A stretch of DNA of 64,000 nt from Exilibacterium sp. GTDB taxonomy: Bacteria; Pseudomonadota; Gammaproteobacteria; Pseudomonadales; Cellvibrionaceae. The stretch is from assembly GCA_028280195.1 (NCBI GenBank), contig JANQMH010000112.1, positions 1 through 64,000 of the forward strand, in the 5' to 3' direction. Under the pieces are notes generated by a model that saw only the letters and a list, made by a program, of their open reading frames with translations, was not told the origin of the DNA and did not search any database. The translations under genes and the position numbers were made by a program. Positions within the stretch are counted from its first letter, which is position 1. Each line of letters starts with the position of its first letter. Shown piece after piece: positions 17,484 through 27,177 of this stretch.

Positions 17484-20400
17484 AGACGATATTGAACAGG
17501 CGCTGCTACAGCGTTTACAGCACCTGTATGGCTTTGACGTGCTGGATTGCAATACCGCCAAGCCTGCCGACCTACAGGATGGTTCACAGCGTACCGATAA
17601 GCGTGATGTGATATTGGCTGATCGTCTGTTAGCGGCCTGTATCCGCTTAAATCCCGGTATTCCGCAAGCAGTGATTGAGCAGCAGGTGATGCCTCGATTG
17701 ATGGATCGTCGCAGTGCCATGAGTCCTCTTGCCGCTAACCGTGAAATGGACGGGTTGATTCGTGATGGTGTATTGGTTGAATTTGATCAAAAAGTTTCTG
17801 GCAGGCCTACAGTACACAAAAGCAAAAAACGCCAAGAGCGCGTTCGATTGATTGACTTCGATACGTCTGCCAATAATCACTATCTGGCTGTTTCACAGTT
17901 ATGGATCAAGGCCATCGGCCAAGCCCCTAAAGCCGCATACCGTAGGCCCGATGTTATTATTTATATCAATGGATTACCCTTGGTATTTATTGAACTAAAA
18001 AATTCTAACGTAAAGCTACGTTCAGCCTTTGATGACAACCTGTTTAACTACAAACACGATATTCCCCAGCTCTTTCATTGCAATGCCTTTTGCCTGTTAT
18101 CCAATGCCATAGAAACAAAAGTGGGCAGCTTAACGGCGGGGTGGGAACACTTTTTTAACTGGCTGCGAGTCGATAGTGAAAATGAAGTGGTTAACCGCAA
18201 ACAGGTTGCCGAACAAGGTACTAGTTTGGAGTATGTCGTAGCCGGTTTATGCCAACCCCATAAGTTGCTGGATTATGTGGAGAATTTTGTTCTGTTTCAC
18301 AAAGACAACAGCAAAATTATTGCTCAGAATCACCAGTTTATTGGCGTTAATAACGCCTTTGAACGGTTTTTACAGCGGGAACAGCATCATGGTCGTTTAG
18401 GCGTGTTTTGGCATACTCAAGGTTCAGGCAAAAGCTTTTCAATGATTTTTTATGCCCGTAAAGTGTTTCGTAAAGTCACCGGTAATTTTAGCTTTGTGGT
18501 AGTCACAGACCGGCAGGATTTAGATGGACAAATTTACCGCAATTTTTTAAATACCGGCACCATCAAAGAAAAAGATGCTGCTCAGCCTGCCGATGCAGAA
18601 GAAATGCGCAAGTTTTTGGGGCAGAACAAAAAGGTTGTATTCACACTTATTCAAAAATTCCGTTATGACAAGGGTAAGCAATACCCCAGATTATTTGATC
18701 CCGAAAAGGAGCAGCGGGAAATCATCGTTATGGTCGATGAGGCCCATCGTACTCAATATAAATCGCTGGCCGAAAATATGCGTGCTGGCTTAAAGGGAGC
18801 GCATTTTTTAGCGTTTACCGGCACACCGTTATTAGGCAAAGATCGAAAAACCAGCGCCTGGTTTGGTGATTACGTTTCTGAATACAATTTTCAACAGGCC
18901 ATGGAAGATGAAGCAACTGTACCCTTGTATTATGAAAAACGCGTGCCCGAGGTTTTAATTCAAAACGATGACTTAGGCGATGAGTTTTACGAGCTGTTGG
19001 AAGATGAAAATCTTGATGAGGCCCAACAGCATAAGTTGGAGAAAAGATTCGTCCGCGAAATGGAAGTCATTAAGCGCGATGATCGGTTGGATACGATTGC
19101 CAAAGATATTGTGTATCACTTCCCGCGGCGAGGCTATCTGGGTAAAGGCATGATGGTATCGCTGGATAAATTCACCGCTGTGAAAATGTATGACAAGGTA
19201 CAGCAGCATTGGAAAGATGAAATCAAGCGTTTGCGCGGTGTTATCAAAGCCTCTAACAACGATATTGAAAAAGCTCGTTTTAAAAAGATTATTGACTACA
19301 TGAAATCGGTGGACATGGCTGTAGTGATCAGCGATCCCAAAACCGATGAGGCGCGTTTCGAGAAAGCCGGATTGGATATCAAACCACATATCAAACGTCT
19401 TGAGCAATTGAATGAACAGGGTCACGACTTGGAATATAACTTCAAAGACCCGGAACATCCGTTGCAGCTGATTTTTGTTTGTGCCATGTGGCTAACGGGC
19501 TTTGATGTGCCTACCGTATCGACGCTTTATCTTGATAAACCCATGAAAGACCACACCCTGATGCAAACCATTGCCAGGGCCAATCGAGTGGCTGCCTATA
19601 AAATCAAAGGCCACAACGGTGAGCTTGTCGAAAAAAGAAATGGCGATATCGTTGATTATTACAATGTATTTCGCAATATGAAGAAGGCCTTGCATGACTA
19701 TGCTCAAGGCAGCGCGCAGAGCGATGATGAGAGCAAGGAGGGAAGCGATAACGCGCCGGTTAAAGAAAAAGCCGAATTGTTTACATTGCTGGATGATGCT
19801 GTTGGTCAGACCGTTGCATTTTGTAAATCCCGTGATATCGATTTGGCTCGTATTGTAAGAGAAGGCGATACTTTTAAAAACGTCGTTCAATTCGAGCAGT
19901 TCGCGGATACGTTGCTGAGTTTAGATGAATGGCGCAAGTCCTTCTATGTCTATGAGAATACCGTGTCGGGTTTATATGAGGCTTGCAAGCCAGAGATATT
20001 CGAGCAAGCACCAAGGCCCTTGATTGCTGTGATTCAATACTTGCGTGGCGTGATTGATATGCACGTTGAGCAGGCCGATATCGATACTGTCAGTCAGAAA
20101 ATAGCTGAGCTTTTGGATGAAAGCGTTGTCGTTGATAACGCCGGAAAATTTGCGGTTAAAGAGCATCGGGCCGAATACAAAATCGTACAAAAAGGTAGGG
20201 TCTGGGATTTAAGTAAGCTCAATTTCGAAAAGCTCAAAGAAGAATTTAAAGACGTTAAGTATAAAAATATTCAAATTGCTGAAATGCGAGCGTTTATTGA
20301 AGATAAACTTCGGCAGATGATGGAGAAAAACCATACTCGTGTGGATTTTGCTCAACGGTTCCAGGAGATTATTGACCAATACAATGCTGGAGGTTCTTCA

Positions 20401-20787
20401 ACCGAGAATTACTTTGAAGATTTGGTGACGTTTGCAGCAAGCATTAAAGAAGAAGACGAGCGCCACGTGCGCAAAGGCTTAACCGAAGACGAACTGGAAC
20501 TCTATGATACTTTGCGCAAAGACAAACTGACTAAAGCGGAAGAGCAGGCAGTAAAGCTGGCCGCTAAGCATTTGATCACTCGCTTGCTGGATGAGCACCC
20601 TAAAGTATTGGTACAGGATTGGTGGAAGGATGGCCAAACCCAGCTCAAGGTAAAGACTGCCGTGGAAGAAGTATTAGATCGGGATTTACCGGATAGCTAT
20701 GACAGAATCACCTTTAAAGAAAAATCCGATAATGTGTTTGATTTGATTGTTGATTTTGCATCGAAGGGCAGAAAATGGGTTGCTTGA
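17461..20787 (+). CDS. hsdR: Type I restriction endonuclease/translocase subunit
   Basis: Motor and nuclease subunit of 1108 residues. The nuclease domain has RRPDVIIYINGLPLVFIELKN (about 160-180, a PD-(D/E)xK site). The superfamily 2 translocase follows: Walker A GSGKS near 322, VDEAHR near 426, FTGTPL near 457 and the motif VI region TIARANRV. The C-terminal helical domain binds the methylase. A strong AAGGAAGGG ribosome site precedes the ATG. Complete and apparently intact, so the island should restrict unmodified DNA. Confidence 0.93.
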   Translation: MAKNFISEDDIEQALLQRLQHLYGFDVLDCNTAKPADLQDGSQRTDKRDVILADRLLAACIRLNPGIPQAVIEQQVMPRLMDRRSAMSPLAANREMDGLIRDGVLVEFDQKVSGRPTVHKSKKRQERVRLIDFDTSANNHYLAVSQLWIKAIGQAPKAAYRRPDVIIYINGLPLVFIELKNSNVKLRSAFDDNLFNYKHDIPQLFHCNAFCLLSNAIETKVGSLTAGWEHFFNWLRVDSENEVVNRKQVAEQGTSLEYVVAGLCQPHKLLDYVENFVLFHKDNSKIIAQNHQFIGVNNAFERFLQREQHHGRLGVFWHTQGSGKSFSMIFYARKVFRKVTGNFSFVVVTDRQDLDGQIYRNFLNTGTIKEKDAAQPADAEEMRKFLGQNKKVVFTLIQKFRYDKGKQYPRLFDPEKEQREIIVMVDEAHRTQYKSLAENMRAGLKGAHFLAFTGTPLLGKDRKTSAWFGDYVSEYNFQQAMEDEATVPLYYEKRVPEVLIQNDDLGDEFYELLEDENLDEAQQHKLEKRFVREMEVIKRDDRLDTIAKDIVYHFPRRGYLGKGMMVSLDKFTAVKMYDKVQQHWKDEIKRLRGVIKASNNDIEKARFKKIIDYMKSVDMAVVISDPKTDEARFEKAGLDIKPHIKRLEQLNEQGHDLEYNFKDPEHPLQLIFVCAMWLTGFDVPTVSTLYLDKPMKDHTLMQTIARANRVAAYKIKGHNGELVEKRNGDIVDYYNVFRNMKKALHDYAQGSAQSDDESKEGSDNAPVKEKAELFTLLDDAVGQTVAFCKSRDIDLARIVREGDTFKNVVQFEQFADTLLSLDEWRKSFYVYENTVSGLYEACKPEIFEQAPRPLIAVIQYLRGVIDMHVEQADIDTVSQKIAELLDESVVVDNAGKFAVKEHRAEYKIVQKGRVWDLSKLNFEKLKEEFKDVKYKNIQIAEMRAFIEDKLRQMMEKNHTRVDFAQRFQEIIDQYNAGGSSTENYFEDLVTFAASIKEEDERHVRKGLTEDELELYDTLRKDKLTKAEEQAVKLAAKHLITRLLDEHPKVLVQDWWKDGQTQLKVKTAVEEVLDRDLPDSYDRITFKEKSDNVFDLIVDFASKGRKWVA

Positions 20788-20996
20788 GTGTTGATGCTTC
20801 AAAATCCAGGCAGTTCACGATTTCGAAGATTTTTTAAATAAGCCCATAAGAACTTAATTGGGGGGCGATTGGGGGGCGATTCCTGAGACTGTTTCAGACA
20901 ATCTGAAGCCATTAAACCAGGAATTGTCTGGTTAGAACAAGGCAATAAAATCAATGGGTTACCGTGGTTTGGGGTGGCCTGAGAGAGTTTGTCAAA
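20788..20996. other. Island end next to tRNA-Leu; 11-base tandem duplication
   Basis: No gene seen. ATTGGGGGGCG occurs twice in tandem at 20857-20867 and 20868-20878. The stretch runs from the end of hsdR to the CCA end of tRNA-Leu and should contain the right boundary of the integrated DNA. No integrase remnant is recognisable. Confidence 0.4.
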
Positions 20997-21083
20997 TGGT
21001 GCCCAGGAGAGGACTTGAACCTCCACGGCCTTGCGGCCACTAGCACCTGAAGCTAGCGTGTCTACCAATTTCACCACCTGGGC
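20997..21083 (-). tRNA. tRNA-Leu(CAG)
   Basis: Read on the minus strand the sequence forms a complete 87-base class II tRNA with encoded CCA. The acceptor stem is GCCCAGG/CCTGGGC with discriminator A. The anticodon stem CTAGC/GCTAG holds loop TTCAGGT, giving anticodon CAG. A long variable arm (TGGCCGCAAGGCCG) marks it as leucine. The T arm is GTTCAAGTC-type. tRNA-Leu directly before rnr is also seen in pseudomonads. Its 3' end faces the accessory DNA, as expected of an integration site. Confidence 0.96.
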
Positions 21084-21277
21084 AGGGGGAACGGCGCGGG
21101 TTGGAGCCCGCCAAGGACGCGAATCTTAGTGTCCCGCCACTACCTTGTCAATTCCCGGATTCGCCGAAACAGTACTTCCACCTGCATAATTCCGGTATAG
21201 TGCCGCCCAGAGGTGGTCGCGCCGGGGGTTTTACCCGCCGGCAGGCGGCCGAACACAAGCATCAGGACACTATATTA

Positions 21278-23818
21278 TTGAAGAAACAAAGGACACGTTC
21301 AGACCCCGATAAAGACAAGGCCTTGAACCCCAAAAAGACGAAATCCGCTGACCCGGGCAGGCGCGGCGGCAAGAAAAAATCCCGCCGCGACCCCCATGCC
21401 GAGCGCGAAGCGGCCAAATACGACAACCCCATCCCCAGCCGTGAATATATCCTCGAGGTGCTCGCGGCGGCCCCCGGCCCGCTCACCCACGAGGCCCTGT
21501 GCGAGACCCTGGGGCTGCAGGACCCGGAGCCGGTGGAGGCGCTGCGGCGGCGGTTGATCGCCATGTCCCGCGACGGGCAGCTGATCAGCAACCGCCGCCA
21601 GGGCTATATGCCGGTGGATCAGCAGGATCTTATCCGCGGCCGCATTCAGGGCCATCGCGACGGTTTCGGCTTTCTGATTCCCGCCGAGGGCGGCGAGGAC
21701 ATCTACCTGTCCAACCGGCAGATGCGCAAGGTCTTCGACGGCGACGAGGCGGTGGTGCGGCTGACCCAGGAGGACCACCGCGGCCGCCGCGAGGGGGCGA
21801 TTGTGGAGGTGCTGGCGCACCATACTCACCAGCTGGTGGGGCGCTTTGTTACCGATCACGATATCCAGTTCGTGCGCCCGGACAATGCCCGCCTGGGCCA
21901 CGATGTGTTGATCCCGCCGCAGGAGCACCGCGGCGCCAAAAGCGGGCAGTTTGTGGTGGTGGAGATTACCCAGCAGCCGCAGCGCAATACCTGGCCGGTG
22001 GGCCGGGTGCTGGAGGTGCTGGGCGATCATATGGCGCCGGGCATGGAGATCGATGTGGCGATCCGCTCCCACGCCATCCCCCATCTGTGGCCGGCCCAGG
22101 TGCGGGCCGAGGCGGCGCAGCTGCCGGCCGAGGTGGTGGCGAAGGATAAGGGCAAGCGGGTGGATCTGCGCGACCTGCCGCTGCTGACCATCGACGGCGA
22201 GGATGCGCGGGATTTCGACGACGCGGTGTACTGCGAGCGCAAAAAAGGCGGCGGCTGGCGCCTGTTTGTCGCCATCGCCGATGTCTCTCACTATGTGCAG
22301 GTGGGCTCGGCGCTGGACGGCGAGGCGCAGGTGCGCGGCAATTCGGTCTATTTCCCCGACCATGTGATTCCCATGCTGCCGGAGGCGCTGTCCAACGGGC
22401 TGTGCTCGCTCAACCCGCAGGTGGACCGCCTGTGCATGGTCTGTGAGATGACCGTCAGCGCCGCCGGGCGCGTCAGCGGCTACCAGTTTTACGAGGGGCT
22501 GATGCACTCCCACGCGCGCCTTACCTATACCCAGGTAGGGCAGGTGATTGCCGAGCGCGACAAAAGCCGCAGCGGTATCCGCCAGCAATTCCACAGCCTG
22601 CTGCCCCATCTCGACGAGCTGCACAATCTCTACCAGGTGCTGCGCGAGGCGCGCGATGTGCGCGGCGCCATCGATTTTGAAACCACCGAAACCCGCATCG
22701 TTTTCGACCAGGCGCGCAAGATCGATCGCATTGTGCCGGTGCAGCGCAACGACGCCCACAAGCTGATCGAGGAGTGTATGCTGTGCGCCAATGTCTGCGC
22801 GGCGCGCTTCCTCGAGAAACACGCGCTGCTGGGGCTGTACCGGGTACACGAGGGGCCGGGCTCGGAGAAGCTGGAAAACCTGCGCGAGTTTCTCGGCGAA
22901 CTGGGCCTCGGCCTGGGCGGCGGCGCCAAGCCCAGGCCGCGGGACTACCAGCTGCTGCTGCAGTCGATCAGTGAGCGGCCCGATGCCCACCTGATCCAGA
23001 CGGTGATGCTGCGCAGTCTCAGCCAGGCGGTCTACCAGCCGGAGAACAAGGGGCACTTCGGCCTCGGCTACAGCGCCTATACCCATTTCACCTCGCCGAT
23101 CCGGCGCTACCCGGATCTGCTTACCCACCGCGCCATCCGCCATATTATCCGCTCGCGCAAAACCTCCTACCACGTGGCGCGGGTGGCCGGCGCCAAGCCG
23201 CTGGCGAAGAAGGTCATCTTCCCCTACGGGCCGGAGCAGATACTGGCCTTCGGCGAGCAGAGTTCCATGACTGAGCGCCGCGCCGACGACGCCACCCGCG
23301 ATGTCGTCAGCTGGCTCAAATGCGAGTATCTGCAGGATCATGTCGGCGAGGTGTTCGACGGCGTGGTCAGTGGCGTTACCGGTTTTGGCCTGTTTGTCGA
23401 ACTCAAGGACCTCTATGTCGAGGGCCTGGTGCATATCACCAATCTGCCCCACGACTACTACCACTTCGAGGCCGCCCAGCACCGCCTGGTGGGCGACCGC
23501 ACCCGCCAGGTATTTCGCCTCGGCGACCAGATGGTGGTGCAGGTGGTGCGGGTGGACCTGGATGAGCGCAAGGTGGATCTGGAGCTGGTGCAGCAGAAAC
23601 CGCGCAACAAGGTCAAGGTGTCGGCGCGGGCGCGGCAGTTGGCGCGGGAGTATGAGGAGGGGGAGAAGCAGGGTAAGAGTAAAGGGAAAAGTGATAAGGG
23701 AAAAGGGAAAAGTGGGGGCGGGCGCGGTGTTCAGGTTAAGAAGGCTAGAGGGAAGAAGGGTGCTGGCGGCGGCAAGAAGTCGGTGGCTGGTGGTAAGGCG
23801 CCGGGGAAGAAACGCTGA
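21278..23818 (+). CDS. rnr: Ribonuclease R
   Basis: Processive 3'-5' exoribonuclease that degrades structured RNA. From the TTG at 21278 it is 847 residues (usual about 810). I chose this start because AGGA lies about ten bases upstream and family members begin with a short basic stretch; an ATG is lacking, and the frame extends back nearly to the tRNA. Domains: N-terminal helix-turn-helix (PIPSREYILEVL), cold-shock domains, the RNB catalytic domain with DLPLLTIDGEDARDFDDAV, an S1 domain (GEVFDGVVSGVTGFGLFVEL) and a very basic tail of GKSKGKS-type repeats built from GGGAAAA heptamers at the DNA level. First gene of a conserved cluster; rlmB follows after two bases. Confidence 0.95.
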   Translation: MKKQRTRSDPDKDKALNPKKTKSADPGRRGGKKKSRRDPHAEREAAKYDNPIPSREYILEVLAAAPGPLTHEALCETLGLQDPEPVEALRRRLIAMSRDGQLISNRRQGYMPVDQQDLIRGRIQGHRDGFGFLIPAEGGEDIYLSNRQMRKVFDGDEAVVRLTQEDHRGRREGAIVEVLAHHTHQLVGRFVTDHDIQFVRPDNARLGHDVLIPPQEHRGAKSGQFVVVEITQQPQRNTWPVGRVLEVLGDHMAPGMEIDVAIRSHAIPHLWPAQVRAEAAQLPAEVVAKDKGKRVDLRDLPLLTIDGEDARDFDDAVYCERKKGGGWRLFVAIADVSHYVQVGSALDGEAQVRGNSVYFPDHVIPMLPEALSNGLCSLNPQVDRLCMVCEMTVSAAGRVSGYQFYEGLMHSHARLTYTQVGQVIAERDKSRSGIRQQFHSLLPHLDELHNLYQVLREARDVRGAIDFETTETRIVFDQARKIDRIVPVQRNDAHKLIEECMLCANVCAARFLEKHALLGLYRVHEGPGSEKLENLREFLGELGLGLGGGAKPRPRDYQLLLQSISERPDAHLIQTVMLRSLSQAVYQPENKGHFGLGYSAYTHFTSPIRRYPDLLTHRAIRHIIRSRKTSYHVARVAGAKPLAKKVIFPYGPEQILAFGEQSSMTERRADDATRDVVSWLKCEYLQDHVGEVFDGVVSGVTGFGLFVELKDLYVEGLVHITNLPHDYYHFEAAQHRLVGDRTRQVFRLGDQMVVQVVRVDLDERKVDLELVQQKPRNKVKVSARARQLAREYEEGEKQGKSKGKSDKGKGKSGGGRGVQVKKARGKKGAGGGKKSVAGGKAPGKKR

Positions 23819-23820
23819 GG

Positions 23821-24585
23821 ATGGCGGGGCTGGAGGCGGTTTACGGGCTGCATGCGGTGCAGGCGCTGTTGAAGAGTACGCCGCAGCGCGGGCGCGAGTT
23901 GTGGCTGTTGCAGGGGCGGCGCGATCAGCGCCTGCAGCGGGTGCTGCAGCTGGCGGAGCTGCACGGGATTGCCCACAAAACGGTGTCGCGGCGGCAGCTG
24001 GATGAGCGCGCCGGCGGCAACCATCAGGGGGTTTTGCTGCTGGCGGAGGCGGGGCCGCTGTTCGATGAACGCTATCTGCTGGGGCTGGTGGAGACGCTCG
24101 AGCGGGCGGCTTTTCTGCTGGTGCTCGACGGGGTTACCGACCCCCACAATCTGGGCGCCTGCCTGCGCTCGGCCGAGGCCGCCGGGGTGGATGCGGTGGT
24201 GGTGCCAAAGGATAATTCGGCCGGTATCAATGCCACGGTGCGCAAGGTCGCCTGCGGCGCGGCCGAGGTGCTGCCGCTGGTGCCGGTGACCAATCTGTCG
24301 CGCACGCTGAAGGCGCTGCAGCAGCTGGGGGTGTGGGTGATCGGTGCGGCCGGTGACGCGGAGCAGACCCTCTATCAGGCCGACCTCGGCGGCGCGCTGG
24401 CGCTGGTGATGGGCGCCGAGGGCAAGGGCCTGCGGCGCCTGACCCGGGCGTGCTGCGACGGCCTGGTGCAAATCCCCCTGCGCGGCAGCGTCGGCAGCCT
24501 CAATGTGTCGGTGGCCACCGGGGTGTGCCTGTTTGAGGCCCTGCGCCAGCGCAGCGCACTTGCATCCCCGCGCCCAAGCCCCTAG
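23821..24585 (+). CDS. rlmB: 23S rRNA (guanosine-2'-O-)-methyltransferase RlmB
   Basis: SpoU-type methyltransferase of 254 residues that modifies G2251 of 23S rRNA, using SAM. The N-terminal substrate-binding domain begins EAVYGLHAVQALL. The SPOUT knot has LVLDGVTDPHNLGACLRSAE, LALVMGAEGKGLRRL and IPLRGSVGSLNVSVATGV, the three diagnostic motifs. It starts two bases after rnr and is co-transcribed with it, as in other gammaproteobacteria. Confidence 0.96.
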   Translation: MAGLEAVYGLHAVQALLKSTPQRGRELWLLQGRRDQRLQRVLQLAELHGIAHKTVSRRQLDERAGGNHQGVLLLAEAGPLFDERYLLGLVETLERAAFLLVLDGVTDPHNLGACLRSAEAAGVDAVVVPKDNSAGINATVRKVACGAAEVLPLVPVTNLSRTLKALQQLGVWVIGAAGDAEQTLYQADLGGALALVMGAEGKGLRRLTRACCDGLVQIPLRGSVGSLNVSVATGVCLFEALRQRSALASPRPSP

Positions 24586-24761
24586 AATACGCCGCCCGAT
24601 AACATTGTCAGAGCCCTGTCGGCAGTATATGTCGACAACGGATGCCGGCAACAGTTGTCGGCCGATAGACGGCCGGGCCCGCGCCCGGTTCTCCTTGCCT
24701 CACCGGAATGTGCCCGCGGCGCATTGGCGGGAGGCGTAACCCGTAAGGAGCGAAAGCGAAC
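24586..24761 (+). promoter_or_regulatory. rpsF leader with possible promoter and S6:S18 control hairpins
   Basis: Likely promoter: TTGTCA (24605-24610) with TATATG (24626-24631), spacing 15. The leader then has G/C-rich hairpins (CCGGGC/GCCCGG; CCCGC/GCGGG) and a good ribosome site AAGGAG before the ATG. In many bacteria the S6:S18 complex represses this operon through such a leader; I could not match the exact consensus. Confidence 0.35.
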
Positions 24762-25340
24762 ATGCGTCATTACGAAATCGTATTTCTGGTTCACCCGGAC
24801 CAGAGCGAGCAGGTGCCCGGCATGATCGAGCGCTACAGCGCTGCGATCACCGGCAGCGGTGGTCAGGTCCACCGCCTGGAAGACTGGGGGCGCCGCCAGC
24901 TGGCTTATTCCATCAATAAAATCCACAAAGCCCACTATCTGCTGATGAATATCGAGTGCGGCGATGAAGCTCTGGAAGAGCTGACCACCAACTTCCGCTA
25001 TAACGATGCGGTGCTGCGCAACCTGGTGATCCGCTGCGACGAGCCGGTAACGGAAGAGTCGCCGATCATGAAGGCGGAGAAAGAGAGCCGCGAGCGCAAA
25101 CTGCGCAGCGACCGCCGCGAGGAGCGCAGCGAGCGCGAGCGCGGCGAGCAGGCCGAAGCCCGGAGCGCTTCCGGGGCCCAGGGTACCTCTGAGTCCCAGA
25201 GTGCTGCTGAGACCCGGAGTGCTTCTGAGACCAAAGGCGATGGCGAAACTCGGGCCGCAGCCGAGCCCGCCGCGGCGCAGCAGCCGGCCGCCGAAGCTGC
25301 CGGCGGCGACAGTGCAACTGTTGAACCGGTCCAGGAATAA
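24762..25340 (+). CDS. rpsF: 30S ribosomal protein S6 with repeat-built C-terminal extension
   Basis: Ribosomal protein S6, binding 16S rRNA next to S18. The first 100 residues are standard ([38 protein letters not shown]). The protein is 192 residues instead of about 130: after a charged helix ([19 protein letters not shown]) come six-residue units of the form [24 protein letters not shown], encoded by imperfect 18-base tandem repeats. The tail is acidic and probably disordered. rpsR follows after 15 bases. Confidence 0.96.
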   Translation: MRHYEIVFLVHPDQSEQVPGMIERYSAAITGSGGQVHRLEDWGRRQLAYSINKIHKAHYLLMNIECGDEALEELTTNFRYNDAVLRNLVIRCDEPVTEESPIMKAEKESRERKLRSDRREERSERERGEQAEARSASGAQGTSESQSAAETRSASETKGDGETRAAAEPAAAQQPAAEAAGGDSATVEPVQE

Positions 25341-25355
25341 TCAGGAGATTGACCT

Positions 25356-25583
25356 ATGGCACGCTTTTTTCGCCGCCGCAAATTCTGTCGTTTTACCGCC
25401 GAGGGCGTCAAACAGATCGACTACAAAGATCTCGATACCCTGAAGGCCTATGTTTCCGAAACCGGCAAGATAGTACCCAGCCGTATTACCGGCACCAAGG
25501 CAAAGTACCAGCGCCAGTTGGCCACCGCTGTCAAGCGCGCCCGCTTCCTGGCCTTACTGCCCTATACCGATAGTCACGAATAA
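25356..25583 (+). CDS. rpsR: 30S ribosomal protein S18
   Basis: Ribosomal protein S18, 75 residues, partner of S6. The sequence is typical throughout ([52 protein letters not shown]). A good AGGAG ribosome site lies before the ATG. In the conserved S6-S18-L9 operon. Confidence 0.97.
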   Translation: MARFFRRRKFCRFTAEGVKQIDYKDLDTLKAYVSETGKIVPSRITGTKAKYQRQLATAVKRARFLALLPYTDSHE

Positions 25584-25616
25584 CGTTTTCACCGGCCGCT
25601 GCGGGAGTCGTAATCA

Positions 25617-26474
25617 GTGCGCGCGCTAGCTGACTTCATCATGCGCGGGCGCGTGCAGGCGGTAGTGGTGGTGCTGCTGGGCAGCTGGGTACCGCTGATC
25701 AGCCCGGCCGCCGTGGCGCTGATCACCCTGCGCCGCGGTGCCCTGGACGGCTCGCAGATCCTGCTGTGGGCGATGCTGCCGGCCATTACCGGCTTTTTTG
25801 TGGGAAACGTCGGCAACCTGATGCCCTTTGTGTCCCTGGGCGGTTCCGTCGCCGTGTTCGCCGCCGCGCTGGTATTGCGCAGCAGTGTGTCCTGGGGCTA
25901 CGGCCTCACCGCGATCGTATCGCTGAGCATGTTGACCGTGCTGCTGGCGGCGCTGGCGATGCCGGATATGGAGCAGCAGCTGCTGGCGGTGTTTCAGGAT
26001 GTGCTGCGCCCGCTGCTGGCCGGTTCCGCCGAGCAGGAGGTGAGTATCAGCAAAACCTTCGCTGCCGGCTGGCTGGCCTTTATGACCACGGTCAATATCA
26101 TGCTGGCCCTGTTGCTGGCGCGCTGGTGGCAGGCGCTGTTGTATAACCCCGGTGGATTCCAGACGGAGTTCCACCAGCTGCGGCTCAATCCGGCCCAGGC
26201 CCTGGTAACGCTGCTGGCGATGCTCTACTGCCTGTTGCAGGGCAGCGAATACCTGGCCTGGGCCGGCGTATTCGCCATGCCGCTGCTGCTCGGCGGCATC
26301 GCCCTGGTGCACTTCGGGGTGGGCGCGCGGCAGCTGGGGGTGCCGGTGCTGATCGTGTTTTACGTGCTGTTGCTGCTGTTCAGCCCGCTGTCGTTTCTGC
26401 TGCTGGTGCTGCTGGCGTTTGCGGATACCTGGGTGGGGCTGCGCGCCTGGCTGAAACCGAAGGGTTCACAGTAG
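25617..26474 (+). CDS. DUF2232-like integral membrane protein
   Basis: Polytopic membrane protein of 285 residues with about eight hydrophobic segments. Its position between rpsR and rplI matches the YybS/DUF2232 family found at this place in many gammaproteobacteria. Function unknown. Start is a GTG at 25617; an ATG at 25641 is possible. Confidence 0.75.
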   Translation: MRALADFIMRGRVQAVVVVLLGSWVPLISPAAVALITLRRGALDGSQILLWAMLPAITGFFVGNVGNLMPFVSLGGSVAVFAAALVLRSSVSWGYGLTAIVSLSMLTVLLAALAMPDMEQQLLAVFQDVLRPLLAGSAEQEVSISKTFAAGWLAFMTTVNIMLALLLARWWQALLYNPGGFQTEFHQLRLNPAQALVTLLAMLYCLLQGSEYLAWAGVFAMPLLLGGIALVHFGVGARQLGVPVLIVFYVLLLLFSPLSFLLLVLLAFADTWVGLRAWLKPKGSQ

Positions 26475-26581
26475 CCGGGCTGCCGCTGGCGGCGCCTGCG
26501 GGGCCTGGTGTAAGGATTGGCAGAGGCAGGGTTGAAGAATTACTGCAGTTTGAAAGATTAGAGAATCAGAGGGTAAACGAG

Positions 26582-27028
26582 ATGGACGTTATTCTGCTCG
26601 ACAAGGTGGGTAAGCTGGGCAAGATCGGCGACAAAGTGGCGGTAAAAGCCGGCTTTGGCCGCAATTACCTTATCCCGCAGGGCAAGGCGATCCCCGCCAC
26701 CGAAGCCAATCTGGCGGAGTTCGAAGCGCGCCGCGCCGAACTCGAAGCGGCGGCGGCGAAGAAACTGAGCGGCGCCGAGGGCCGCGCGGCGCAACTGGCG
26801 GAAGTCTCCGTTACCATCGGCGCCCACGCCGGTGACGAGGGCAAGCTGTTCGGCTCCATCGGCACCCGCGATATCGCCGAGGCGGTCACTGCCGCCGGTG
26901 TGGAGATCAGCAAGTCCGAAGTGCGCCTGCCCGAGGGCACGCTGCGCGAAGTGGGCGAGTACGAGGTGGATATCCAGCTGCATACGGATATCACCCAGAG
27001 CGTCAAAGTCGCCATCGTCGCCGAGTAA
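26582..27028 (+). CDS. rplI: 50S ribosomal protein L9
   Basis: Ribosomal protein L9, 148 residues, usual length. The N-terminal domain ([32 protein letters not shown]), the long connecting helix and the C-terminal domain ([16 protein letters not shown]) are all present. Binds 23S rRNA near the L1 stalk and helps keep reading frame. Confidence 0.97.
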   Translation: MDVILLDKVGKLGKIGDKVAVKAGFGRNYLIPQGKAIPATEANLAEFEARRAELEAAAAKKLSGAEGRAAQLAEVSVTIGAHAGDEGKLFGSIGTRDIAEAVTAAGVEISKSEVRLPEGTLREVGEYEVDIQLHTDITQSVKVAIVAE

Positions 27029-27065
27029 GCCGCCGGTTTCCGGCGCGGGACATTAAGGCCTGAAT

Positions 27066-27124
27066 CGGGCACCATTGACATGGCCGGGATTACCCCCGGG
27101 CGTTTGTCACCGGTGCCCGGTTTT
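27066..27124 (+). terminator. Possible terminator after rplI
   Basis: CGGGCACC (27066-27073) pairs with GGTGCCCG (27112-27119), followed by GTTTT; an inner CCGGG/CCCGG stem lies within the loop. The long loop makes it a weak call. Confidence 0.4.
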
Positions 27125-27177
27125 GTTGCTGGCGCCGGTATAACAGTCAGTGCTCGAGCACGGGTGGTTCCCAGCTT

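Noticed and set aside
21299-23482. Open frame of over 700 codons opposite rnr
   Set aside because: Antisense to a clear RNase R; low-complexity His/Gln/Leu-rich translation typical of the reverse strand of GC-rich genes.
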